37,111 bases of DNA from Lentisphaerota bacterium. GTDB taxonomy: Bacteria; Verrucomicrobiota; Lentisphaeria; Victivallales; Victivallaceae. Shown here piece by piece: positions 23,267 to 30,767 of this stretch (position 1 is its first letter; every line of letters begins with the position of its first letter). The position numbers and the translations under genes were made by a program. The notes under the pieces were generated by a model. It saw only the letters and a program-made list of their open reading frames with translations, searched no databases and was not told where the DNA came from. The stretch is from contig SUWA01000019.1 of NCBI GenBank assembly GCA_015061695.1, positions 1 through 37,111 of the forward strand, written 5' to 3'.

Positions 23267-24214
23267 ATGAAGTTTCCGGTTAAAGGTTTTTTATTCGGAT
23301 TGTCTTCCACGTTGTTGTGGGCCAGCGTTTATCCGATAAGCCGATTGTTGATGTTAAGCGGCAGCGAGGAGCTGCCGCCGCTGCCGCTGACCTGGGTACG
23401 GCTGGCGATTTCGTCAATGGTTGTGATTCCACTGATGTGTCTGAACGGTTCGGGCAAACAGATGACCACCGCGCTGAAGTGCGATTGGAAAATGTTGATC
23501 GTGCTGGCGCTGCTGGGGAATGTTCTGGAAGGATATTTGCTGTTGTCGGGTTTGAGTATGACTACGGCGGCACGGGCCTCACTGATGGCTAATGCTTCTC
23601 CTATTTTTACGGTGATAATCGCTTTTCTGCTGCTGCACGAAAAAGTACGTTGGAGCCGTTGGATCGGCATGGTGATCGGTTTTGCCGGGATCGCCTGGAC
23701 GATTTGGGGGGGAGGCGGCAGCGATTGTTTCGGCAGTGTCGGACTGCGTGGGATCGTCGGCGATCTGCTGGCGCTGGGTTCCGGTATTTGCTGGGCTGCT
23801 TTTACTGTTTGCGGCACCGGAGTCAGCAATCGTCACGGCGGTGGAGTTGCTGCTATATTGGCGATCGCTTTTGCTTCGGTGATTTTGCTGCCGTTTATGT
23901 TTATTGTGCCGGGCAGTTGGATGGCTTTGTACACCTTGAACTGGCAGGGGTGGCTGGTGGTGCTTTACTTGAGTCTGATGGCTAATGCCGTGGCCAATAT
24001 CTTTTGGTATAAGGCACTTAAAGAACTTTCGCCGGGAGCGTTAGGGGCGTTCGGATACATTTCCGCAACAATCTCTGCGCTTATGTCGGTAATTATTTTG
24101 CAGGAAAAAATAACCGTACAGTTTGTTATTTCCCTGCTGCTGGTGGTCGGTGCTGTCGCTTTGATGATGCATCAGGGCCAGAACAGCAGTGATCCGGATA
24201 AATCTGTATTGTAA
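23267..24214 (+). CDS. EamA/DMT superfamily transporter
   Basis: A 315-residue inner-membrane protein with about ten hydrophobic helices made of two repeated EamA halves. The first half has STLLWASVYPISRLLM, and WVRLAISSMVVIPLMC; its end shows TTAARASLMANASPIFTVIIAFLLLHEKVRWSRWIGMVIGFAGI, the strongest family segment. The second half repeats this as ANAVANIFWYKALKELSPGALGAFGYISATISALMSVIILQEKIT. Members export amino acids, metabolites or drugs. Placement 3 bp after a D-aminopeptidase gene, in a run headed by an Lrp regulator, makes an amino acid exporter likely, but that is inference. It converges with the BatA gene with 7 bp between the stop codons and no terminator. Confidence 0.88.
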   Translation: MKFPVKGFLFGLSSTLLWASVYPISRLLMLSGSEELPPLPLTWVRLAISSMVVIPLMCLNGSGKQMTTALKCDWKMLIVLALLGNVLEGYLLLSGLSMTTAARASLMANASPIFTVIIAFLLLHEKVRWSRWIGMVIGFAGIAWTIWGGGGSDCFGSVGLRGIVGDLLALGSGICWAAFTVCGTGVSNRHGGGVAAILAIAFASVILLPFMFIVPGSWMALYTLNWQGWLVVLYLSLMANAVANIFWYKALKELSPGALGAFGYISATISALMSVIILQEKITVQFVISLLLVVGAVALMMHQGQNSSDPDKSVL

Positions 24215-24221
24215 ATAGAGT

Positions 24222-25262
24222 TTACGGTACGGTGCGCTCCAGTGTATTTTCCAGCCACACCGCTACAAGCACCAGCAGCATGGCGATCATGCCCAACAGG
24301 GGTGCGTATTCATAATATTCTATGTGGCGCGGCTGTTCAAAGTTGGTTTTTTCCAGCTGATTGATTTCGTTCATAACGCTGTTCATAGCGTTGGCATCGG
24401 CGGCCCGGAAATATTTGCCGTTGGTGGCTTCGGCAATATCTTTCAGCAGCTGTTCATCAAAAGAGCTTTGGATCGGTTCAAAGCGGCGGCCGAGGATGGA
24501 ATCCTGCAAGGCAAAAGAGTTGCCGCCGCCAATGCCGACCGTGTAGATGACGATGTTTTTTTCTTTCGCCAGTTTGGCTGTTTCCAGCGGGGTAAGCCGG
24601 TGAGCAATATTGTTGACTCCATCGGTAAAAAGCACCATTACCCGACGGGGCGCTTGAGAATTATCCAGCCGCCGGATAGCCGAAGCCATGGGGCTGGCAA
24701 TGCCGGTACCGTCGCCGATAATACCGGGTTCGAGCATATCAAGAGAATTTTTCAGCATTTCATGATCCAGCGTCGGCGGCGCAAAATTATAACCGTATTC
24801 GGCAAAACCGATCAAGCCGATGCGGTCATTGGGGCGTTGGTCAATAAACTTGTTCAGCTCGTTTTTAGCTATATCGAGCCGGTTTTTCAGGCGCCCGGAC
24901 TGGTAGAGATCGACCAGTTCCCGGTAGGTTCTGACTTCTTGCGGCACATCAAAAGTCTGCATACTGCCGGAGAGGTCAAGCACCATGACTATATCTATGC
25001 CCTGCTGACGGAATAAGAATTTTTCGTTGCCGCTGCGCGGGCGGGCCAGCGCTACGATCAATAACAGCATGGCCAGACTGATAAGCAGGTGGGAAATTCC
25101 CGGGCGGGTACGCCGGAAAAAGCGCCGTTGGGATGTGGTTTGACTGTCCGGCCAGAAGGGCAAGACTACGCCGGGGTGTTTTTTGAAAAAAAGAAAATAT
25201 ATGATTCCCGCCACCGCCGGAATTAAAGCTGCCAGCATCCATGGATAAGCAAAATAACTCAT
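24222..25262 (-). CDS. batA: BatA-like membrane VWA-domain protein
   Basis: A 346-residue protein of the Bacteroides aerotolerance (Bat) type. Two N-terminal hydrophobic helices (about 5-26 and 58-76) are followed by a von Willebrand A domain with a complete metal site: DLSGSM (DxSxS), the Thr in IIGDGTGIASPMASAI and Asp in LFTDGVNN. A final helix lies at about 318-336, so the VWA domain sits in the periplasm or cytoplasm between membrane anchors as in known BatA. The segment FDVPQEVRTYRELVDLYQ differs from the usual EDF-(S/T)P-(N/D)R linker. It is the last gene of the minus-strand group moxR-DUF58-BatD-like-batA and begins 3 bp after the preceding gene, with GGAG upstream. Role: unknown in detail; these proteins act in envelope stress tolerance. 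Confidence 0.87.
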   Translation of the reverse strand: MSYFAYPWMLAALIPAVAGIIYFLFFKKHPGVVLPFWPDSQTTSQRRFFRRTRPGISHLLISLAMLLLIVALARPRSGNEKFLFRQQGIDIVMVLDLSGSMQTFDVPQEVRTYRELVDLYQSGRLKNRLDIAKNELNKFIDQRPNDRIGLIGFAEYGYNFAPPTLDHEMLKNSLDMLEPGIIGDGTGIASPMASAIRRLDNSQAPRRVMVLFTDGVNNIAHRLTPLETAKLAKEKNIVIYTVGIGGGNSFALQDSILGRRFEPIQSSFDEQLLKDIAEATNGKYFRAADANAMNSVMNEINQLEKTNFEQPRHIEYYEYAPLLGMIAMLLVLVAVWLENTLERTVP

Positions 25263-25265
25263 ACT

Positions 25266-26255
25266 TTAACGCTCCGTTGAATTTTTTGTATCTGTTTGCG
25301 GGGTGGTATCTTGTACCAACTGTATGATTTGGCTGATCGCCGCGGCAATGAATTGGCTGTCCGGTTTGATGTTGGCAAATTTTATCAGGTCGAGCTTCTG
25401 CATGAATATTTCCAAAAACTCAATTTGTCTGACCTGAAAATAACCGCTGTTTTGCTGCAGCAGTAAACTCAATTCTCCGGAGGTGGAGGCCGCAAGATCC
25501 CATTGATAACGCTTACTCAAATAATCCAGCAGTATTTCGCCTGATTTGATGGCGATATTGCGCAGATCCTGCGGATGATTCTGCAGCTGCTGACGGAGTT
25601 TTTCCAACTGTAATTGCGCTGTTACCCATGGCGGGTACTGCTTGTGTTTACGTCGGATCAGAAAATAAAATCCGGCCGCCAGAATGATCGCCGCCGGCAG
25701 CACAACAGCAGCCGGCAGCAGCCAGGAGCGGTAATTTTTCCGGTGCGGTTCCGGCGGTGGTTCGATGGCGCCGGCAACCGGCAGTTCTGCATCTTTTGCT
25801 ATGACTTTAGGCTCAATCGAAATCCGGGGCAGAGCAAGTTGCAAAGCGGTTTTTTTCGGCGCATTTTTGAACCATGGCCGTTCGATTTGCAGTTCGGCTT
25901 TGACTGGTTTCAGAACGCCTGTCCGGTACGCTTTTACCGGGCAGATTATGCGCACCGTGCGCCCGTTGATTTGCCGGGAAACTTTTTGGATCTGCGGGGG
26001 GGCGGTTTGCAGCAAGCCTTCCGGCAACACAAAATCCACATCGGTGATTTGCTGGGACCATGGCAGAGTGCAGGTCAATTCAAGCGCAAAGTCTTGCCCC
26101 AGAGTCGGATTTTCCGGTTCAAGCACTTGTGCGTCAAGTTCCACCGCCCCATACATGGCCGCCCGGAAGTAGATGACTCCGCCGGCGGCAGCCGCTGTGA
26201 GCAGTAAAGCGGCCAGCAGCGAAAAAACAGTTATAAAAACAGTTTTGCGTTTCAT
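25266..26255 (-). CDS. BatD-like/DUF4381-type membrane protein of the MoxR-Bat operon
   Basis: A 329-residue protein with an N-terminal signal anchor (KTVFITVFSLLAALLLTAAAAGGVIYF), a beta-rich extracytoplasmic domain (about 35-165; EPENPTLGQDFALELTCTLPWSQQITDVDF), a second membrane helix at about 190-212 followed by a basic RRKHK stop-transfer, and a helical cytoplasmic tail. The tail (YLSKRYQWDLAASTSGELS...EFLEIFMQKLDLIKFAN) resembles the C-terminal part of DUF4381 proteins found in MoxR operons of other phyla. The ATG at 26255 is preferred; a TTG at 26267 would also be in frame. It overlaps or abuts DUF58 and precedes batA by 4 bp. It is probably a partner of the VWA proteins; function is not known. 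Confidence 0.72.
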   Translation of the reverse strand: MKRKTVFITVFSLLAALLLTAAAAGGVIYFRAAMYGAVELDAQVLEPENPTLGQDFALELTCTLPWSQQITDVDFVLPEGLLQTAPPQIQKVSRQINGRTVRIICPVKAYRTGVLKPVKAELQIERPWFKNAPKKTALQLALPRISIEPKVIAKDAELPVAGAIEPPPEPHRKNYRSWLLPAAVVLPAAIILAAGFYFLIRRKHKQYPPWVTAQLQLEKLRQQLQNHPQDLRNIAIKSGEILLDYLSKRYQWDLAASTSGELSLLLQQNSGYFQVRQIEFLEIFMQKLDLIKFANIKPDSQFIAAAISQIIQLVQDTTPQTDTKNSTER

Positions 26256-26263
26256 CCTTTTTT

Positions 26264-27166
26264 TCAACTTCCGTTAAAAGAGTTGTTGCGTTGTTTTTTG
26301 CGGCGGAGAAAATATTTCATAAGTTCAGTTGCCACATCCTGTCCGCCGGCGAGTTCCAGCAAATCAGCTCCGGAGCGTCTGCACATGCTTCGGTTTATAT
26401 CCATCTGTTGCCGGGCTGCGTCGACCACTTTCCGGATGGAGCGGCGCGAGCTGATTCGATGAAAAATTCCGCTTTCGGCATCATAAATATTTTTTACTTC
26501 CCGCGGCAGCACAAACATGGCCGGTTCAAATACATGCAGCACGATCACTTCGTGCCGTCGGCTGGCGATCCGGAGTGCTTTTTCCAACTCTGCGCCGCCG
26601 GCAGTCAAATCGCTGATAAGAAAGATCACACTGCGCTTTTTAAGTATGCTGCACCCGTGGCGCAGGGCCGAAGCAATATCGGTGGTGCGCGGTTGGCCGG
26701 TTCCGGCCGCGGCAATCAGTTCGCGAATCAGCCGCAGCCGGTTATGGCGTCCGCTGCGCGGCATCAGGAGTTTTTCCACCCGGTCGCTGAAAAGCATCAA
26801 GCCGACCCGGTCATTATTTTTCATGGCACTCAAACCCAGCATAGCCGCAGCTTCCACGGCCCGTTCGCAGACTTTGCTGCCGGCGGGGCCGAAGTACATG
26901 GAACTGGATGTATCGACCATCAGCAGTACAGTAAGTTCGCGTTCTTCAACATATTTTTTGACAAAAGGTGCGTTGAGCCGGGCGCTGACGTTCCAGTCGA
27001 TATCGCGTACGTCATCTTCAAACGTATACTCGCGCACTTCATCAAATTCGATTCCGCGGCCTTTGAAAACGCTGTGGTAAGCTCCCGAGATGGCATCCGT
27101 TACCTTCCTGCGGGTAACGATTTCCAGCTTGCGGACTTTTTTCAGCAGTTCGGCAGTTTGCAGCAT
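26264..27166 (-). CDS. DUF58 domain protein (MoxR-associated, VWA-like)
   Basis: A 300-residue soluble protein. It shows the DUF58 core GAYHSVFKGRGIEFDEVREYTFEDDVRDIDWNVSARLNAPFVKKYVEERE, one of the best conserved segments of this family, then a VWA-like fold with MVDTSSSMYFG, NDRVGLMLFS, TTDIASALRHGCSIL and FLISDLTAGG. The ATG at 27166 gives the family N-terminus (LQTAELLKKVRKLEI); the reading frame is open to a TTG at 27181 that would overlap the moxR stop. DUF58 proteins are constant partners of MoxR AAA+ ATPases, and the pair is thought to act as a chaperone or metal-cofactor insertion system. The gene lies 11 bp after moxR. Nothing is missing from the fold. Confidence 0.92.
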   Translation of the reverse strand: MLQTAELLKKVRKLEIVTRRKVTDAISGAYHSVFKGRGIEFDEVREYTFEDDVRDIDWNVSARLNAPFVKKYVEERELTVLLMVDTSSSMYFGPAGSKVCERAVEAAAMLGLSAMKNNDRVGLMLFSDRVEKLLMPRSGRHNRLRLIRELIAAAGTGQPRTTDIASALRHGCSILKKRSVIFLISDLTAGGAELEKALRIASRRHEVIVLHVFEPAMFVLPREVKNIYDAESGIFHRISSRRSIRKVVDAARQQMDINRSMCRRSGADLLELAGGQDVATELMKYFLRRKKQRNNSFNGS

Positions 27167-27177
27167 GATGTCTGTTC

Positions 27178-28203
27178 TCAAGGGGTTCGGAGATTTTCGA
27201 GCAGATACTCTATGAGGTTGTCGCTGGAAATATTTTCAGCTTCAGCTTCGTAACTTATCGTTATGCGGTGGCGCAATATATCCAAGGCCACATCTTTTAC
27301 ATCCTGCGGTATGACGTAAGGTCGGCCGGAAAGCATGGCCTGGGCTTTGGCACCCAGAGTCAGCGCGATCGCGGCCCGGGGGCTGGCGCCGAAGTCAATG
27401 TTGCCTTCAAGCATCGCAAGATTCACATTGCTCTGACGCGCCGACAGTTCGTTGATATGCCCGGGGCGGGTGGCGATCACCAGATCGAGGATATATTCAA
27501 CGATTTTTTCATCCATATAAACCCGATCAAGGGCTTTGCGCGCATTCATTATATCGCCGAGGGTGGTTACTGGTGAAGCCTGTTCGCTCCAATCCGGATG
27601 CGCCGAGCGCTCTATAACCAGCCGTTCTTCGTCGCGCCGGGGATAGGTTACCGAAAGTTTGAACATAAAGCGGTCGACCTGGGCTTCGGGCAGGGGGTAG
27701 GTGCCTTCCTGTTCAATCGGATTCTGGGTGGCCATGACCATAAAAAATTCGGGCAGAGGGAAGCGCTCGCCGCCGATGGTGATCTGTTTTTCCTGCATGG
27801 CTTCCAGAAGTGCGCTCTGCACTTTGGCCGGAGCGCGGTTGATTTCGTCGGCCAGTACGATGTTGGCGGAAATCGGACCGGTGCGGGTGGTGAATTTATG
27901 GGTTTCAGCATTATATATGCGCGTGCCGATCAGGTCGGCCGGCAGCAGATCCGGAGTAAACTGTATGCGCGAAAAACTCACGTTAAGCGCCTGACTCAAA
28001 GTTTTTACTGCCAGCGTTTTAGCCAGACCCGGCACGCCTTCGATCAAAACGTGGCCGCCGGTTATCAAGGCAATCAAAAGCCGGTCGATGAGTTTTTCCT
28101 GCCCGGCGATGATCCGGTTGATTTCATTACGCAGCGGAGTTATAAATGCAGACGCTTCGCGCAGTTCGGCCTGCAGTTCGGCCAGATTGGATTGATTGAG
28201 CAT
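27178..28203 (-). CDS. moxR: MoxR family AAA+ ATPase
   Basis: A 341-residue AAA+ ATPase. Walker A is GVPGLAKT, Walker B VLADEINRAPAKVQSALLEAMQEKQITIGG, sensor-1 ATQNPIEQEGTYPLPEAQVDRFMF, and the C-terminal lid has SPRAAIALTLGAKAQAMLSGR. All nucleotide-binding residues look intact. MoxR proteins are thought to act as chaperones for the VWA proteins encoded beside them. The start is ATG at 28203 (LNQSNLAELQ), with AAGGA at about 28217-28213; a longer frame to 28353 is open, but the likely promoter lies just upstream of that point, and the extra residues have no family match. It is the first gene of the minus-strand half of the Bat locus. Confidence 0.94.
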   Translation of the reverse strand: MLNQSNLAELQAELREASAFITPLRNEINRIIAGQEKLIDRLLIALITGGHVLIEGVPGLAKTLAVKTLSQALNVSFSRIQFTPDLLPADLIGTRIYNAETHKFTTRTGPISANIVLADEINRAPAKVQSALLEAMQEKQITIGGERFPLPEFFMVMATQNPIEQEGTYPLPEAQVDRFMFKLSVTYPRRDEERLVIERSAHPDWSEQASPVTTLGDIMNARKALDRVYMDEKIVEYILDLVIATRPGHINELSARQSNVNLAMLEGNIDFGASPRAAIALTLGAKAQAMLSGRPYVIPQDVKDVALDILRHRITISYEAEAENISSDNLIEYLLENLRTP

Positions 28204-28356
28204 AAGTATATATCCTTCCATCGTTGATCCGCCGGTTTTACCGGCAATATCGGTCGGCAGTAAAGACATCAAAGCGGATCGGATTGTTCGATAAATTACT
28301 GTTTTTAATGATTTAACGTCTGCGGTGAACAGACCATATAAAATCAATAACAAAGA

Positions 28357-28384
28357 AAAATAGCGAACAAATCTTTTTTGTCAA
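28357..28384 (-). promoter_or_regulatory. Promoter of the moxR-DUF58-BatD-like-batA operon
   Basis: Minus strand TTGACA (28384-28379), 16 bases, TATTTT (28362-28357). The leader to the moxR ATG at 28203 would be about 147 bases, long enough to hold regulatory structure. Confidence 0.6.
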
Positions 28385-28436
28385 GAGTCGAAACCCAGGA
28401 AAAATGAAAAAAACTCTTTTTTTAATGCAAAAAGGG

Positions 28437-28465
28437 TTGGCCTTTCAGGGAAAATATGCTATTTT
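28437..28465 (+). promoter_or_regulatory. Candidate promoter of the BatB-BatC gene
   Basis: TTGGCC (28437-28442), 17 bases, TATTTT (28460-28465), about 23 bases before the expected start of the leader and 30 bases before the ATG. Weaker than the minus-strand promoter. Confidence 0.35.
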
Positions 28466-28494
28466 TCTGAACGTTTATGGAGTATGTGTAAAAC

Positions 28495-30765
28495 ATGAAG
28501 TTTATTTATCACAATTTGTTATGGCTGCTGCCGGTGGTGTTGATCCTGATTTTGGCCGCGTGGATATATGGCGATTGGTGCCGCCGGAAATGTTTGAATG
28601 AATATTTAAATGGCGGGTGTAATCTGATAATATCTTATCCGGCGCGTTGGCTGCGGCGTCTGTTGCTGTTGGGCGCTTTACTGCTGCTGGCGGTTGCAGC
28701 GGCCCGCCCGTACTGGGGCGAACGGCCATTGGAGCAGAATCGCTGGGAAAGTGATACTTTGATCATTTTTGACGTGTCCAAAAGTATGTTGGCCGAAGAT
28801 GTGGCACCTTCGCGGCTGGAACACGGTAAATATCTGGCCAGAGAACTGGTCAAACGCAATCCGGGAATGAATTTTGCTCTGATCGCTTTTGCCGGTCGGG
28901 CGTTTCCGGCCTGTCCGCTGACTGCCGATAAATTCAGTTTATTGCAAAGTATTGATGAGCTTGACTGCAATCTGATTCCGCGCGGGGGAACTGATTTGGC
29001 TTCCGCACTGCGTCTGGCGGTCAGAATGTTCAAAAAAGACAACAGCGCGGTCAAGCAGATCGTTTTGATAACCGATGGCGAAGAACTCTCCGGCAGCGCT
29101 CAATCTGAACTCGACAGTTTGAGCAAATCCGGCATAAAACTGTTGATCGTCGGGGTCGGTGAGTCTGGGCAGCCGGCATTGATCCCGCTGGGCCAGGGCG
29201 GTAATAGCCGCAGCTTTATGCGCGATGCCAACGGCGAATTGGTCAAAACCACTTTGAACGGCAAGTTGCTGCGTCAGCTGGCTGATTCATCCGGCGGCGT
29301 GTATATAAACAGCAATACTGCCGACAGCGGGTTGGAAATGATCGGGCGTGAGTTGCAGCGGCAGGAGCTTTCGCGCCGTAAATCGTTGAAGCAATCGCTG
29401 CCGATCGAGCGTTTTATGATTTTTCTGGCGATCGCAACAGCGGGATTGTTCGGGTACATGTTGTGCGGCGAGGCCGGCAAATTCAAACTGCGGCTGTGGC
29501 TGCTGGGGTTCATCTGTTTGTGTATGGGTACAGACAATGCAACCGCGGCAGAGAGTTTGCCGGAATCCTCAACAAGTCAAGCAACTCAAATTGAAATGCC
29601 GCCGGCGAGTGATCCATATTATATTTACGAAACCGCCCGCAAATTACAGTTGGAAAAACGTTATGATGAAGCCGCTGAATTGTATACAAAACTTTTGAGC
29701 CGCAAAATGCAAGTAACCGGCGAACTGCGCAAGGCTGCCGCTCATAATCTGGGCATATTGAATCACCTTAATGCTCAATCTGACTACAGGAATTCAGTTC
29801 AATTTCTTCAGCAGGGCAAGATGGATGAAGCATTGAAACTGCTGGATGAATGTTTAAACAACTTGAAAAAGGCGGAAGCTCAATATATCAATGCTATGAG
29901 TCAGGGACGGAGTGCCGGCAATACCGATGAGCTTTCTGCCCAGGCCCAGCAACAGATGCTGTTGGATCAAGCCGCAGCCGGAGAGTTGGAAAAAAAGATC
30001 CGGGAGTATCAAAAACAACAGCAGGAAGCCGAACAGAAAATTCAGCAGGCCCGACAGGAAAATCAAGCCAATAAAGATCAGCAAGCCAATAAAGATCAAC
30101 AAGCCAATAAAGATCAACAAGCCAATAAAGATCAACAAGCCAATAAAGATCAACAACCCGGTAAAGATCAACAAGCCAATAAAGATCAACAACCCGGTAA
30201 AGATCAGCAACCCGGTAAAGATCAACAACCCGGTAAAGATCAGCACCCCGGTCAAAACAAGGATTCCGGTGAAAATAACGATTCCGGTGCCGGCAGCGAG
30301 GCCTTGCAGCAGGCCCGTCAGGCGGTGGAGAACCTTGCTCAACAATCCGGCTCGCTTTCAGAAGGGTTGAAAAAACGATCCGAAGCTGCGGCCGAAGCGT
30401 TGAAAAAAGCTGAACAAGCCCAAAAACAGCAGGATTTCAAAGCCGCAGATGAGCATTTGCTACAAGCATTGGATAAAATTTCGGCCGGGCAAACCGGTGA
30501 ATCCGGAGAGGGGGCAAACAAAGATCAACCAACCGGCGGTGATGAAGCCCAATCGGGTAACTCCGACAAAAAATCGGATGATCCCACCGGCGAAAATCCC
30601 CAAAACAGTAATGAACAAGCTGTGAAAGAGCAGCGGAGCAATCAGATGGATCGCTCCCAGACCGATGCACTGCTGGAAACGATGAGTCAGGATGAAAAAG
30701 CCTTGCGCGATGCAATCAACAAGAACCGCGGCTTCCGTATAGCGCCGGTGGAAAAGGATTGGTAA
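28495..30765 (+). CDS. Fused BatB-BatC-like protein: membrane VWA, TPR and repeat tail
   Basis: A 756-residue protein. Two membrane helices (about 8-25 and 52-70) lead to a VWA domain (about 85-275) with metal-site residues DVSKSM, GGTDLASAL and ITDGEE. Helices at about 303-322 and 331-346 follow, the second ending in a Cys-containing stretch. Then come TPR-like helices (about 374-460; YETARKLQLEKRYDEAAELYTKLLSR ... KMDEALKLLDECLNNLKKAEAQYINAM) and a polar Gln/Lys/Asp tail with ten six-residue repeats (523-582), and a charged C-terminus. BatB and BatC are normally separate proteins; the gene order and domains show a fusion. GGAGT lies before the ATG. It converges in role with the neighbouring minus-strand Bat operon. 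The tail is presumably unstructured and its function unknown. Confidence 0.85.
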   Translation: MKFIYHNLLWLLPVVLILILAAWIYGDWCRRKCLNEYLNGGCNLIISYPARWLRRLLLLGALLLLAVAAARPYWGERPLEQNRWESDTLIIFDVSKSMLAEDVAPSRLEHGKYLARELVKRNPGMNFALIAFAGRAFPACPLTADKFSLLQSIDELDCNLIPRGGTDLASALRLAVRMFKKDNSAVKQIVLITDGEELSGSAQSELDSLSKSGIKLLIVGVGESGQPALIPLGQGGNSRSFMRDANGELVKTTLNGKLLRQLADSSGGVYINSNTADSGLEMIGRELQRQELSRRKSLKQSLPIERFMIFLAIATAGLFGYMLCGEAGKFKLRLWLLGFICLCMGTDNATAAESLPESSTSQATQIEMPPASDPYYIYETARKLQLEKRYDEAAELYTKLLSRKMQVTGELRKAAAHNLGILNHLNAQSDYRNSVQFLQQGKMDEALKLLDECLNNLKKAEAQYINAMSQGRSAGNTDELSAQAQQQMLLDQAAAGELEKKIREYQKQQQEAEQKIQQARQENQANKDQQANKDQQANKDQQANKDQQANKDQQPGKDQQANKDQQPGKDQQPGKDQQPGKDQHPGQNKDSGENNDSGAGSEALQQARQAVENLAQQSGSLSEGLKKRSEAAAEALKKAEQAQKQQDFKAADEHLLQALDKISAGQTGESGEGANKDQPTGGDEAQSGNSDKKSDDPTGENPQNSNEQAVKEQRSNQMDRSQTDALLETMSQDEKALRDAINKNRGFRIAPVEKDW
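30064..30243 (+). repeat. Ten tandem 18-bp repeats coding QANKDQ/QPGKDQ
   Basis: Ten perfect or near-perfect 18-base units inside the BatB-BatC gene, two sequence types (QANKDQ in units 1-5 and 7; QPGKDQ in units 6 and 8-10). The mosaic order suggests recent expansion and gene conversion. Copy number would be expected to vary among strains without breaking the reading frame. Confidence 0.95.
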
Positions 30766-30767
30766 AA

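Larger units (their letters stand above)
28204..28494. other. Divergent intergenic region of the Bat locus
   Basis: A 291-bp region between moxR (minus) and the BatB-BatC gene (plus). It holds one good minus-strand promoter and a weaker plus-strand promoter. A run of T/A tracts lies between them. No gene, riboswitch or hairpin terminator was recognised. Confidence 0.65.

Noticed and set aside
28204-28353. Longer N-terminus for MoxR
   Set aside because: The promoter candidate sits at 28357-28384, the extension lacks family similarity, and AAGGA precedes the ATG at 28203.
30064-30243. CRISPR-like array of short repeats
   Set aside because: The units are contiguous, without spacers, and lie in frame within a coding sequence.
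29854-30345. Minus-strand frame with repeated hydrophobic GLLIF units, looking like a membrane protein
   Set aside because: It is the reverse reading of the 18-bp coding repeat in the BatB-BatC gene.
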